Shown piece after piece: positions 28,701 to 36,432 of a DNA stretch of 64,000 bases (position 1 is its first letter; every line of letters starts with the position of its first letter). The translations under genes were made by a program, and so were the position numbers. Location: NCBI GenBank assembly GCA_963736175.1, contig CAVTNU010000039.1, positions 11,928 through 75,927 on the forward strand, written 5' to 3'. The notes under the pieces were generated by a model that worked only from the letters and a program-made list of their open reading frames with translations, made no database searches and had not been told where the DNA came from. Source of the DNA: Rhodoblastus sp963736175 (GTDB lineage: Bacteria > Pseudomonadota > Alphaproteobacteria > Rhizobiales > Beijerinckiaceae).

Positions 28701-29285
28701 CAGGCTGGCCGGAATGGGCGAGCCTGTCGCCGTATTCACCGTTTGTGGGACTCCGTCATTGAGCGGCAGTAGAAAGTTCTGCGATTGCATCGTGGCGTAA
28801 AATTGCGCCGTCGTCTGATTGGAATAATTGGCGATGACATTGACATAAACGGTCGGGTCCGAGGCGCCGTAAATCGAATCTTCAAGCGCGGTGAACGTGT
28901 GATGGCCATCGGTCAGATAGAGTTTCCCACCGGGGCCTATAACCACCGGCTCGATGTCGGTTAGAAGATTGGACTGAAGCTGCGACGGCGCCAACAGATC
29001 GAAACCGGCTGCTTTCTTGCCGACTTCGGTGAAACCTTCGTTCATTTGCGTGGGCGCCAGACTGTCGACGTCGACGCTATAGAGCGCGAAGGGACCAGCG
29101 GCGATGGATGAAGCGTTCGCCGCGCTATAGGCTTGGAAGGCGGAGACGGGCAGTTGACCAGCGTAGGCTTGTTCGCCACAAATAGCGAGAAGGATCGCGG
29201 GGGACAGGAGCGTCGAGTAGAGAAGCGTTTGAAGTCTGGAACGCCCAGCGGCGGCGCGTTCATCGCCAAAATACTCGATTTTCAT
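24774..29285 (-). CDS. Giant autotransporter, proximal part with ParB/Srx-like domain
   Basis: This 1503-aa frame starts at ATG 29285 with a long basic N-region and the hydrophobic core LLYSTLLSPAILLAI ending near AYAG (residue 43). Residues of about 69-270 resemble the ParB/Srx-like (ParBc_2) domain: LYSVDVDSLAPTQ, VVIGPGGKLYLTDGHHTFTA with DGHH at 126-129, then DVYRGLEYSILKNKNSKLFA. The rest is beta-helix passenger with many T-Y-T-G-G-T repeats. The frame ends at TAA 24774-24776; the next codons continue the same repeat pattern (DNGVLNLGGYAQTV), so a nonsense change is likely (TCA to TAA would fit). The undamaged protein would be 2464 aa. The function of the exported ParB-like head is unknown. 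Confidence 0.8.
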   Translation of the reverse strand: MKIEYFGDERAAAGRSRLQTLLYSTLLSPAILLAICGEQAYAGQLPVSAFQAYSAANASSIAAGPFALYSVDVDSLAPTQMNEGFTEVGKKAAGFDLLAPSQLQSNLLTDIEPVVIGPGGKLYLTDGHHTFTALEDSIYGASDPTVYVNVIANYSNQTTAQFYATMQSQNFLLPLNDGVPQTVNTATGSPIPASLTSLTSDVYRGLEYSILKNKNSKLFATAANITGAVGSSTPGLDKMTGFYSDFLEAAAYRNANNGLGLPYLSAGDIALATQWNLNAASTTSLPNVSGVVTAAQLPGFILSQNIVNSSVISNATLANGAMDGNGGFTGITQINAGTTANPIVIGTPNVGFIMELGNDKGYSVTLANTANTYTGGTQILAGNLIIAGDGSLGAAVPGGWTFDPTNVKSSIQAANGIIFNSLTEGNGTLTIGTAAGGGTSTFTTSRPIAVDSEVAAINVNGYIVTLNGQLVSLGTNGVGIGNATGVSDITFDDNSANKGKVILATASPYFYGNIIVGNTNAPTVEVMSDAALGNTTGSAVSIGQIELNGGVLQVGANISAPERDMFLGGGSTIDVNGATSTWGTLTDVQRTLEIENTSTTSAGAITFNNLTISATAILQLAGGTKGETVTFTNGISQTANDTLVIQPSTTTSLGSTEKVFSSGASATLTNGIAPVWIVENNDVSGGGGPYDFVTYGANGYVKASYTSTATLSGATANQVVALSGNSTLTGAASVYALNTEGKNISGAYTLTVGDGTDSAGLILGSGSTISASTLAFGSSPGVIWMSGSSTISSQITGSNGLSFSGSGGVTLNTAANVSGLITIDSGSVTLAGANIFANDAAGVSMSNVKSKPAAATLNVSANNTLTTLNTVGNNSKINISNGAALTLGDTVNNLSSTISATIAETGAQTAGALTFNGSGLFDLSGGKVTLVSGSTMVVDNSAQLRLAASELGATTFGIVLNGASTQVQFAQNGGGVLANTISGTGELHLIGGTLQITGTNNSYSGGTVVETGSTLDVTTANLPAANPNITNAGGIVLFDQATSGTYAGVISDGLEMGTGPLMSGTLIKDDSTGANSGNVTLSAVQTFTGETYVEAGTLTLGAANTLANSSGVDLGRVGGGATATLALGANNTIQALTSEANNTTYVQLGGNNLTISTASGTNASFGGVISGAGGVTVQGSGSQTFTGANAYTGGTTVAGGTLALSGAGTLGATTGTLAVSGGVLDFGGSTQTTGALTLTGGAIQNGGLNASAFNVQNGAISAVLGGSGVLTKSGAGTVTLSAANTYTGGTLIQSGTLQLSGAGTLGATSGTLGVSGGALDLGGSTQTTGALTLTGGAIQNGTLDASAFNVQSGAISAILSGSGALTMSGAGTVTLSGANTYTGGTNVQGGTLQLSGSGTLGASSGALTLSGGVLDLGGDNLTVGLLTLSGGAIQNGSVNSTSGIASTGGSISGLSGAIALTASAGTTTLTGTNAYTGATTISGSGILLAGAANTFSSASATTI

Positions 29286-29453
29286 AATCTACGCACTCAT
29301 TCCAAAAAGCCCTCGGACAAGGGCGTCGACCTCCAGTACGGTTGTTGTTTAACGAATTTTTGACACTTTTTTGCCGCAATCCCTGTTTCGGCACAGGTGC
29401 GGCAAAAATAGCACACTAGTTCTGATAGATATCGGCGCTTTTGGGCGCAGGCG

Positions 29454-30611
29454 CTAGGACCCGCGCCCGAGAGCGGCGGCGCCGCAGGCCAGCAGGTGTT
29501 CGATTCCGGCTTTGTCGTAACCGCAGCGCGCAAGAATTTCGGCGGTATGGGCGCCGATTTCCGGCGCCGGGCGCGGCGGGTCGAGCGGGGCGTTGGCGAA
29601 GCGCGGCGCGGGCGCCGGCTGCACGAATCCGTCGCCCGGCAAGAAGGATTGTCGCGCCGCCAGATGAGGATGGCGTGCGGCCTCGGCCAGATTGAGCACG
29701 GGCGTGGCGCAAGCGTCGGTGTCCTGCAACAGCGCCGTCCATTCGTCGCGGCGTCTGGTCTTGAAGATCGTCTCGAATTTTTGCCGCAACGCCGGCCAAT
29801 GGGCGCGGTCGTACTGACGCTTGACGTCGTTTTCGTCGAGGCCGATGCGGCGTGCGAGCTCGCGGAAAAATTTCGGTTCGATGGCGCCGACGGCGAAAAA
29901 TTCGCCGTCCGCGGTCTCGTAGACGTCATACCAGGGCGCGCCGGTGTCGAGCAGATTGGCGCCGCGCGCGCTGGTCCACAGACCGGCCGCGCTTAACGAG
30001 CAGAACATCGTCATCAGCGACGCGGCGCCGTCGACCATCGCCGCGTCGACGACATCGCCCTGGCCGGAGGCGCGGGCGTTGAGGACGCCCGCCAGCACGC
30101 CGAGCGCCAGATAAAGCGCGCCGCCGCCATAGTCGCCGACGAGATTGAGCGGCGGGACGGGTTTCTCGCCGGCCCGGCCGATGGCGGCGAGCGGGCCGGC
30201 GAGCGCGATATAATTAAGGTCGTGGCCGGCGCGTTCAGCCATGGGGCCGCTTTGGCCGTAGCCGGTCATGCGGCCGAAAACCAGGCGCGGATTGACCGCA
30301 TGGCAAGCTGACGGGCCAAAGCCGAGACGTTCGGCGACGCCGGGCCGAAACCCCTCGATCAGCGCGTCGGCGTCGGCGACGAGGCGCAAAAGAACCTCGA
30401 CCGTTTCGGGCTTCTTCAGGTCGAGCGCTATCGATTTACGTCCGCGCGCGACGAAATCCTTCGATCGCGGGATCGGCAGGCCAATGTCCTGCCCGTCGGG
30501 CCGGTCGACGCAAATCACCTCGGCGCCGAGATCGGCCAGCAGCATGCAGCACATCGGGCCCGGTCCGATACTGGCGATTTCGATGATTTTGACGCCCGTT
30601 AGAGGTCCCAA
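29454..30611 (-). CDS. CaiB/BaiF family CoA-transferase (alpha-methylacyl-CoA racemase-like)
   Basis: This 385-aa protein is a family III CoA-transferase. The N-terminal signature is LTGVKIIEIASIGPGPMCCM, then LADLGAEVICVDRP, the active-site region RKSIALDLKKPE, and ERAGHDLNYIALAGPLAAIG, as in alpha-methylacyl-CoA racemases. It would act on 2-methyl-branched acyl-CoA, but a transferase role is equally possible. The start is TTG 30611, chosen because AGGAG lies six bases upstream and the conserved N-terminus follows at once. The frame extends much further upstream without a site and overlaps recQ there. Confidence 0.85.
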   Translation of the reverse strand: MGPLTGVKIIEIASIGPGPMCCMLLADLGAEVICVDRPDGQDIGLPIPRSKDFVARGRKSIALDLKKPETVEVLLRLVADADALIEGFRPGVAERLGFGPSACHAVNPRLVFGRMTGYGQSGPMAERAGHDLNYIALAGPLAAIGRAGEKPVPPLNLVGDYGGGALYLALGVLAGVLNARASGQGDVVDAAMVDGAASLMTMFCSLSAAGLWTSARGANLLDTGAPWYDVYETADGEFFAVGAIEPKFFRELARRIGLDENDVKRQYDRAHWPALRQKFETIFKTRRRDEWTALLQDTDACATPVLNLAEAARHPHLAARQSFLPGDGFVQPAPAPRFANAPLDPPRPAPEIGAHTAEILARCGYDKAGIEHLLACGAAALGRGS

Positions 30612-30694
30612 ACCGCTCTCCTGATCGCCGAACGCCAATCGCCGCTTTCGCCGGCAAGCAAGCACGCCGGCTCGCCTTTGGGCAAGCCTGTCGT

Positions 30695-32317
30695 TCAGCT
30701 TTCCCGCAGCAATCGCTCGAACAACGGCGCGCCATAACGGCGCAAAAAATCGCGGTCGCCGCCGCACAGCGCGAGGGCTGCTTCCGCGTCGATCGGCGCC
30801 GCTACGGCCAGACGCCTGAGATCGGCGTCGCCGACGAGGCGATGAGGCGGCGCGCCGGCTTTGACGGCGAGCGAACGCCTGATCTGCTTGAGATCGCGCA
30901 AGCATCGGGCCTGCGCTACATTCAGCGGCGACGCCGGGACCGGCGTGTCCGGCAGCGCGAACGCCGAATCGTTTTCCGTTTCCGTCCCGTCCGGCTTGAG
31001 GTCGACGCCGGGCCGCGCCGGTTCGACGCCCGCGAACAGGCGGCGTTCGATCGCCTCGCGCGCCAGGCGTCGCGCCCGACCCGGTAGCGCCAGCGCGCCG
31101 CGCAGGGCGAAAAACCCGCGCCGACAATTGTCGCAGCGTCCGCAACGTGGGCTCTGCTCGCCCAGTCCGGCCAGCAGGATTTGTTCCCGGCACTCATGTG
31201 AAAGGCAATAGTCGGCGATGTTTCGCCGTGTTTCGGCGCGCGCCTGCGCCGCTTTGTCGTTGGCGGAGGCGCGGGCGCCGTCGTCCAGACCCCGGCGAAA
31301 ATCGGCGGGTTTGAATAAAACGATGGATTGGGCCGGCGCGCCGTCGCGGCCGGCGCGGCCGATCTCCTGATAAAGCGTTTCGAGGCCGGACGGGGGATCG
31401 AGATGAAAGACGAAACGCACGGCGGATTTGTCGATACCCATGCCGAAGGCGATCGTGGCGGTCAGCACGACATCCTCGCGTCGGGAAAAAAGATCCTGCG
31501 CGGCCTCCCGCTGCTCGGGCGCGAGGCCGGCGTGGTAGGCCAGGCTGTTGTGACCGGCGGCGGTGAGCAAAACCGCCATGCGTTCGGCCGAGCGGCGGGA
31601 CGCGCAATAGACGATGCCGCTTTGGCCGCGCCGCGCGGCGACGAGGTCCAGCATCTGGCGAAACGAATCGCCGGTTTTTCGGCGCGCTTCCAGACGAATG
31701 TTGGCGCGCGCGAAGGACTGGACGAAGATTTCGGGCGCGCGCAGGAACAGGCGATCGACAATATCCTGGCGCGTCCGCGGCCCCGCCGTCGCGGTGACGG
31801 CCAGCGTCTGCGGGGCGCCGAGCGCTTGGGCGGCGGCGCGAATTTGCCCGTATTCGGGGCGAAAATCATCGCCCCAATGGACGGCGCAATGGGCCTCGTC
31901 GATCGCCAGCAGGCTGACGTCGCAGGCGCGCAAAAGGGCCTGCATCCGCGGCATGGTCAGGCGCTCGGGCGAAAGGTAAAGCAGTTTCAACCTCCTGTCC
32001 GCCAAAGCCGCTTCAATCTCGGCGTTTCGTCCGGGCGGATTGGCCGAATGAAGCGCCGCCGCGGCGAGACCGTGGGCGCGCAGTTTTCGCGCCTGATCGC
32101 GCATCAGCGCGATCAAGGGTGAAACGACGACGGCAAGGCCGGGCGAAATCAGCGCGGTCAATTGATAGCACAGCGACTTTCCCGCGCCGGTCGGCATCAC
32201 GGCGAGGACGTCGCGCTGCCGCAACAGGCTTTCGACGACCTGCTCCTGGCCGGGCAGAAAATCGGCAAAACCAAATTTTTCGCGCAAAAGCCCGCGCGCG
32301 GCTTCCATATTGGGCAT
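30695..32317 (-). CDS. recQ: RecQ family ATP-dependent DNA helicase
   Basis: This 540-aa 3'-5' DNA helicase acts in recombination and repair. It has motif 0 (FGFADFLPGQEQ), Walker A MPTGAGKS, the DEAH box in LLAIDEAHCAVHWG, and motif VI QEIGRAGRDG. The zinc-binding cysteines are in CLSHECREQ and RCGRCDNC, and a short C-terminal region (LRDLKQIRRSLAVKAGAPPH) resembles HRDC. RecQ proteins are usually about 600 aa, so this is a shorter form with a reduced winged-helix part. Alternative start ATG 32308 is possible. A CoA-transferase gene follows 83 bp downstream on the same strand. Confidence 0.93.
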   Translation of the reverse strand: MPNMEAARGLLREKFGFADFLPGQEQVVESLLRQRDVLAVMPTGAGKSLCYQLTALISPGLAVVVSPLIALMRDQARKLRAHGLAAAALHSANPPGRNAEIEAALADRRLKLLYLSPERLTMPRMQALLRACDVSLLAIDEAHCAVHWGDDFRPEYGQIRAAAQALGAPQTLAVTATAGPRTRQDIVDRLFLRAPEIFVQSFARANIRLEARRKTGDSFRQMLDLVAARRGQSGIVYCASRRSAERMAVLLTAAGHNSLAYHAGLAPEQREAAQDLFSRREDVVLTATIAFGMGIDKSAVRFVFHLDPPSGLETLYQEIGRAGRDGAPAQSIVLFKPADFRRGLDDGARASANDKAAQARAETRRNIADYCLSHECREQILLAGLGEQSPRCGRCDNCRRGFFALRGALALPGRARRLAREAIERRLFAGVEPARPGVDLKPDGTETENDSAFALPDTPVPASPLNVAQARCLRDLKQIRRSLAVKAGAPPHRLVGDADLRRLAVAAPIDAEAALALCGGDRDFLRRYGAPLFERLLRES

Positions 32318-32574
32318 AGTCCCCAGCCGGCGAGTTTAAAAAGCCATTCCAGCACAGACGGGCGTCGGCGTCATCCGCGTCCGGCGTTGAGCGCGCGGTC
32401 AAGGCGGGGCTTAATTTCGGCGCTCGGGAGGCGGCGAAACGCCTCTGGGCCGATAATGGCGGTTGTCTCGGACCGGAATATTTTCTAGATAGAATCATCC
32501 GTCGGGCAGACGATCAAAAGCCGGCGGCGGAGGATCGGCCCATCGGATCGGCCGCTGAGAAAAGGAATCGCGAA

Positions 32575-32964
32575 ATGAAACTCGTTCATGTTTTTGCGGC
32601 CGCCGCTATGGTCGTGGGGTTTAGCGGAACCGCCTACGCGGCGGGCGACGCCGCGGCGGGCGAAAAGATTTTCGTCAAGTGCAAGGTTTGCCATCAAATC
32701 GGTCCGGGCGCGAAAAACGCCGTCGGTCCGATTTTGAACGGCCTTGCCGGCCGCAAGACCGGCTCGGTCGAGGGCTATAATTATTCCGACGCCAACAAGG
32801 GCTCGGGCCTGACCTGGGACGAGGCGACCTTCAAGGATTACATCACCAATCCGAAGGTGAAGATTCCCGGCACGAAGATGGTGTTCGCCGGTCTTGCCGA
32901 CGCGAAGGATCGCGACGATCTTTGGGCCTATATTTCCGGCTTCAAGGCCGACGGCTCGAAGTAA
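32575..32964 (+). CDS. Class I cytochrome c (c2/c550 type)
   Basis: This 129-aa periplasmic electron carrier has a signal peptide (VHVFAAAAMVVGFSGTAYA). The haem site CKVCH is at residues 36-40, and the distal Met ligand is probably M102 in PGTKMVFAG. The mid-part GPILNGLAGRKTGSVEGYNY and the C-terminal DDLWAYISGF are typical of mitochondrial-type c550/c2 proteins. It stands alone, divergent from recQ, and ends at a clear intrinsic terminator. Confidence 0.93.
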   Translation: MKLVHVFAAAAMVVGFSGTAYAAGDAAAGEKIFVKCKVCHQIGPGAKNAVGPILNGLAGRKTGSVEGYNYSDANKGSGLTWDEATFKDYITNPKVKIPGTKMVFAGLADAKDRDDLWAYISGFKADGSK

Positions 32965-32991
32965 TTCCGCTCCGTCTCGACAAAAAACGAC

Positions 32992-33021
32992 AAGCGGCTG
33001 ATTTTCCAGCCGCTTTTTTTT
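32992..33021 (+). terminator. Intrinsic terminator after the cytochrome c gene
   Basis: A 9-bp stem AAGCGGCTG/CAGCCGCTT with loop ATTTTC is followed by a T-run. It begins 28 bases after the cytochrome stop. Confidence 0.9.
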
Positions 33022-33173
33022 GCGCGCGAGCCCGATGGCGAAGGACGGATCTTGGCCGCGGCGAAATCGCGCGGTCGGGCCGAGCCTCGGGTTGGGATCG
33101 GGCTTTTCGGTCTCGGCGCAAAAGCGCGGTAAGATGGCTTAGGCATTTCCGAAACAATCTATTGGAGGCGGCC

Positions 33174-34574
33174 ATGAGCGTCGGCGGAACCCGGATCGAG
33201 AGCGACAGCTTCGGTCAGATCGAAGTCGAGGCCGAGCGGCTCTGGGGCGCGCAGACACAGCGCGCGCTGCAAAATTTCAAGATCGGCGCCGAGAAAATGC
33301 CGATCGAGTTGATACACGCTTTGGCCAGGGCGAAAAAAGTCGCGGCCAGGGTGAACGGCGAGCTTGGCCTGCTTAAGCCCGACCTTGCCGAGGCGATCGC
33401 CAACGCGGCCGACGAAATCGCCTGCGGCCGGCTCGACGATCAATTTCCGCTCAGCGTCTGGCAGACAGGTTCGGGCACCCAGACTCACATGAACGTCAAC
33501 GAAGTGATCGCCAACCGCGCCAATGAAATGTTGGGCGGAGCGCGCGGCGCCAAAGCGCCGGTTCATCCCAACGATCACGTCAACCTGGGCCAATCGTCCA
33601 ACGATTCATTTCCAACCGCGATGCATGTGGCGGGCGCGCTGGCGATCAACCAAAATTTATTGCCCGCCCTGCGCCAATTGTTGCAAAGCCTGCAAACAAA
33701 GGCGGCGGCGTTCGACGGTTTGATCAAGATCGGCCGCACGCATCTGCAGGACGCGACGCCTTTGACCTTGGGGCAGGAGTTTTCCGGATACGCCGCGCAG
33801 ATCGCATACGCGATCGAGCGGATAGACGCGACGCTGTCCGGCCTTTACCGGTTGGCGCAGGGCGGTACGGCGGTCGGCACGGGACTGAACGCCCATCCGG
33901 CCTTCGCGCGGAAATTCGCCGCCGCGATGGCGCGCGACGCCGGCCTGCCTTTCGTATCCGCCGCCAACAAATTCGAGGCGCTGGCCAGCCACGACGCGCT
34001 GGTCTTCGCGCATGGCGCTTTGACGGCGGCGGCGAGCGGGCTTAACAAAATCGCCTGCGATCTGAGGCTGGCGGCGAGCGGCCCGCGCGCCGGGCTCGGC
34101 GAATTGCATCTGCCGGAAAACGAGCCGGGCTCCTCCATCATGCCGGGTAAGGTCAATCCGACGCAGATTGAAGCGCTGACGATGGTTTGCGCCAGGGTGT
34201 TCGGCAATGAGACGACCATCGCCTTCGCCGGGTCGCAGGGCCAGTTTGAACTGAACGTCTTTAAGCCCGTCATCGCCCATGTCTTTCTGGAAAGCGCGCG
34301 GCTCCTGGCCGACGCCGCGCGCAGCTTCGCCGTTCATTGCGTTGACGGGGTCGAACCGCAGATCGTGCGGCTTGAGCAGAACATGCAAAATTCGCTGATG
34401 CTGGTCACGGCTCTCGCGCCGCATATCGGCTACGACAAGGCTGCGGAAATCGCCAAAGCGGCGTTGAAAAACGGCTCCAGCCTTCGCAGCGAGGCTGTGC
34501 GGCTGGGCCTCGTCAGTCCGGAGGATTTCGACGCCTGGGCGCGGCCGCAAGACATGTTGGGGCCGAGGGACTAG
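33174..34574 (+). CDS. fumC: Class II fumarate hydratase
   Basis: FumC (466 aa) interconverts fumarate and malate in the TCA cycle without an iron-sulfur cluster. ATG 33174 follows GGAGG by five bases and gives the usual start (MSVGGTRIESDSFGQIEVEA). Motifs include SGTQTHMNVNEVIANRA, IGRTHLQDATPLTLGQEF and the family signature PGSSIMPGKVNPTQ with the catalytic Ser. The C-terminus (NGSSLRSEAVRLGLVSPEDF) is complete. The same frame is open much further upstream, but that part is non-coding. Confidence 0.96.
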   Translation: MSVGGTRIESDSFGQIEVEAERLWGAQTQRALQNFKIGAEKMPIELIHALARAKKVAARVNGELGLLKPDLAEAIANAADEIACGRLDDQFPLSVWQTGSGTQTHMNVNEVIANRANEMLGGARGAKAPVHPNDHVNLGQSSNDSFPTAMHVAGALAINQNLLPALRQLLQSLQTKAAAFDGLIKIGRTHLQDATPLTLGQEFSGYAAQIAYAIERIDATLSGLYRLAQGGTAVGTGLNAHPAFARKFAAAMARDAGLPFVSAANKFEALASHDALVFAHGALTAAASGLNKIACDLRLAASGPRAGLGELHLPENEPGSSIMPGKVNPTQIEALTMVCARVFGNETTIAFAGSQGQFELNVFKPVIAHVFLESARLLADAARSFAVHCVDGVEPQIVRLEQNMQNSLMLVTALAPHIGYDKAAEIAKAALKNGSSLRSEAVRLGLVSPEDFDAWARPQDMLGPRD

Positions 34575-34705
34575 CCCCTAGAGCGGAACGAGTTTTGGGG
34601 AAGTTGCTCGCCCGCTCCAGGCTTCTTCGTCACGGCGTCGATTGTTGTAAAGCCTTTCAGCTTTTCCACGCCATGCGCCGGCGCTTGAACGCCGGGATGC
34701 GATCG

Positions 34706-35122
34706 TCAGTCGACCGTTTCGAACTCCCTGACCTCAAGCTCCTCGATCGCCGGCGCTTCAGATTCGAGTTCGAATGGCGGCGCCGCGAACTTCATCGCGG
34801 CGATCAGGCCGGCGCCGACGCCGACGCCGATTTCCTGCAGCGAAGCGTCGCGGCCGTTTGAAAACTTGACGCCGTCATGATAGGCGCCGTGTTCGCGCCG
34901 AATGAAAAGGACGTCCTCGACCGGTCCGACGTCAAATTTCATCTGAACGTCCTTCGATAGATCCGAGAACCTCAGACGCGTGTCATACTTGACGCAGATC
35001 GCCGTCTTGCAGTCGTCGCGCGTCGTCAGTCCGATCGATCCGCTTGGGAAACGCGTCGTAACGTAGTTTTCGCCTTCCTGCGCAGCGCGGGACGCGTACA
35101 TTTCCAAAGAATAGTCGCACAT
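34706..35122 (-). CDS. Conserved hypothetical protein (MCDYSL type)
   Basis: This 138-aa protein starts MCDYSLEMYASRAAQEGENY, a start shared by a group of small hypothetical proteins in Hyphomicrobiales. It has no signal peptide or membrane helix, and its C-terminus is acidic (APAIEELEVREFET). I chose ATG 35122 because of that conserved start; the frame is open 12 codons further up. No function is known to me. Confidence 0.65.
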   Translation of the reverse strand: MCDYSLEMYASRAAQEGENYVTTRFPSGSIGLTTRDDCKTAICVKYDTRLRFSDLSKDVQMKFDVGPVEDVLFIRREHGAYHDGVKFSNGRDASLQEIGVGVGAGLIAAMKFAAPPFELESEAPAIEELEVREFETVD

Positions 35123-35406
35123 CGCATTGCTCCATGGTCTCGAGACACCCCCGCCCAACGATATCCGCGCTTACGAAGTAAGCGACGAGCGTCGTAGTCG
35201 TTGTTTCAGGACGGCTCCCCGAAGCAGGACGGGGCTAATTTTCGGCTCTCAGGGCGAGCCGGCGATGGTCGGCAAGTCACGCATGATATTGCGCGCGGCC
35301 TTGATCGCTCCGCCCGGCGGCCGCCGGGCGAATCAAACGCTAGCGCTAAAGTGCGGCGAAAATCGTATCGCCGCTGGAATTTTTCCGAGGCGCATTTTGC
35401 GGCGAT

Positions 35407-36432
35407 TTATTCGTCGGCGCCGGTCTGGTAGCAGGCGACGGCGTCGTCATGGACGCGTCCTTTTTGCGCCTCGTCGAGCCTGTCGCTGGCCAATTCATCC
35501 CAGATTCCGGCCTTTTTGGCTTTTTGCGCGATACAGGCGCAGGCGCTGGCGCAAAGATTCGGAACCGTTCCGACCCGTTCGCATTGGGCCGCGCATTGTC
35601 GCAAAAAAACCGCTTGTTCGGTTCGATAGGGCGCTGTGACGAGCAGCGCCAGGGCCGAGAATCCGGCAAAGAAAATCGGCTGGTGGACGAGATAGACGAC
35701 CAGACTGTGACGTCCGCCAAAGCCCAGCGCGCGCGCGAAAGCGTTCTTCGGCGCGTCGCCCGCCGAGGGCCACAGGTTTTTCGTTTGCGCGATCCGGCCG
35801 GCGGCGAGGCCGATGAGCAAGAAGCCGAGCCAGGGAAAGAGCGGGCGATAATCGTTGCTGGCGGGCTCGAGGCTCGACAGGCCGGTCCACCATAAAGGCG
35901 GAGTGTCGAAATAGGCGGACGAGAGGGCCGCTGGAGCGGCCAACGCCACAACGCCGAGCGTCAGGGTAAGCGGCCAAGGCGCGCCGATCAGGGGCAGGGC
36001 GATCAGGCTCGACAGGGCGATGCAGTGCAGGATGCCGAAAAAAATCGGCGATTGCGGAAACAGGGCGTAGGACGCGACGGAAACCGCGGCGGCGGCCAGG
36101 CTTATCTGCAAGAGCCGTATCCAGAAGGATCTCGCCGTCGCCAGACCGGGGCTTTTTCGTGCGGCGAGAACCAGACTGAGACCGGCCAGAATCAGAAAAC
36201 TGGCGGCGATGGCGTGGCCGAACAACTTGAAGCCCGGGTTGAACGGCGCGTTCTCGTCGATCCAGCCGAAGGCCGACAAATCCCAGGTGAAATGAAAGAC
36301 GAACATCGCCAGCAGCGCCGCGCCGCGCGCCATGTCGACCAGCCCCACGCGCGCCAGCGGCCGAGACGGCTCAGCGCTCAAGGCGGGCGGGTTCGATGCG
36401 GACAATCCCTTCACGGCGACTTGGGCGTTCAC
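35407..36432 (-). CDS. DUF1624 (HGSNAT-like) membrane protein with Cys-rich tail
   Basis: This 341-aa integral membrane protein has about eight or nine helices. DUF1624 motifs are visible: GLVDMARGAALLAMFVFHFT, then FGILHCIALSSLIALPLIG and FGGRHSLVVYLVHQPIFF. The family relates to heparan-alpha-glucosaminide acetyltransferases. After the last helix comes a tail of about 60 residues with regularly spaced cysteines (QCAAQCERVGTVPNLCASAC, then AC). The start is taken as GTG 36432, whose GTGA overlaps the stop of the preceding gene, suggesting coupling; GTG 36414 is an alternative. Confidence 0.75.
   Translation of the reverse strand: MNAQVAVKGLSASNPPALSAEPSRPLARVGLVDMARGAALLAMFVFHFTWDLSAFGWIDENAPFNPGFKLFGHAIAASFLILAGLSLVLAARKSPGLATARSFWIRLLQISLAAAAVSVASYALFPQSPIFFGILHCIALSSLIALPLIGAPWPLTLTLGVVALAAPAALSSAYFDTPPLWWTGLSSLEPASNDYRPLFPWLGFLLIGLAAGRIAQTKNLWPSAGDAPKNAFARALGFGGRHSLVVYLVHQPIFFAGFSALALLVTAPYRTEQAVFLRQCAAQCERVGTVPNLCASACACIAQKAKKAGIWDELASDRLDEAQKGRVHDDAVACYQTGADE

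Noticed and set aside
22554..28772. Very long plus-strand frames (22554-24101, 24174-25988, 26301-28772) opposite the autotransporter
   Set aside because: They are mirror frames of a GC-rich, repetitive gene. Their products are low-complexity, Arg/Gly/Ala-rich and match nothing, while the minus strand gives a signal peptide, domain, repeats and barrel.
30612..31193. Upstream extension of the CoA-transferase frame
   Set aside because: It overlaps the recQ 3' end on the same strand in another phase, is Arg-rich, and the conserved N-terminus begins at TTG 30611 behind AGGAG.
32922..33173. N-terminal extension of fumarase
   Set aside because: It runs through the cytochrome 3' end and its terminator; GGAGG and the conserved start are at 33174.
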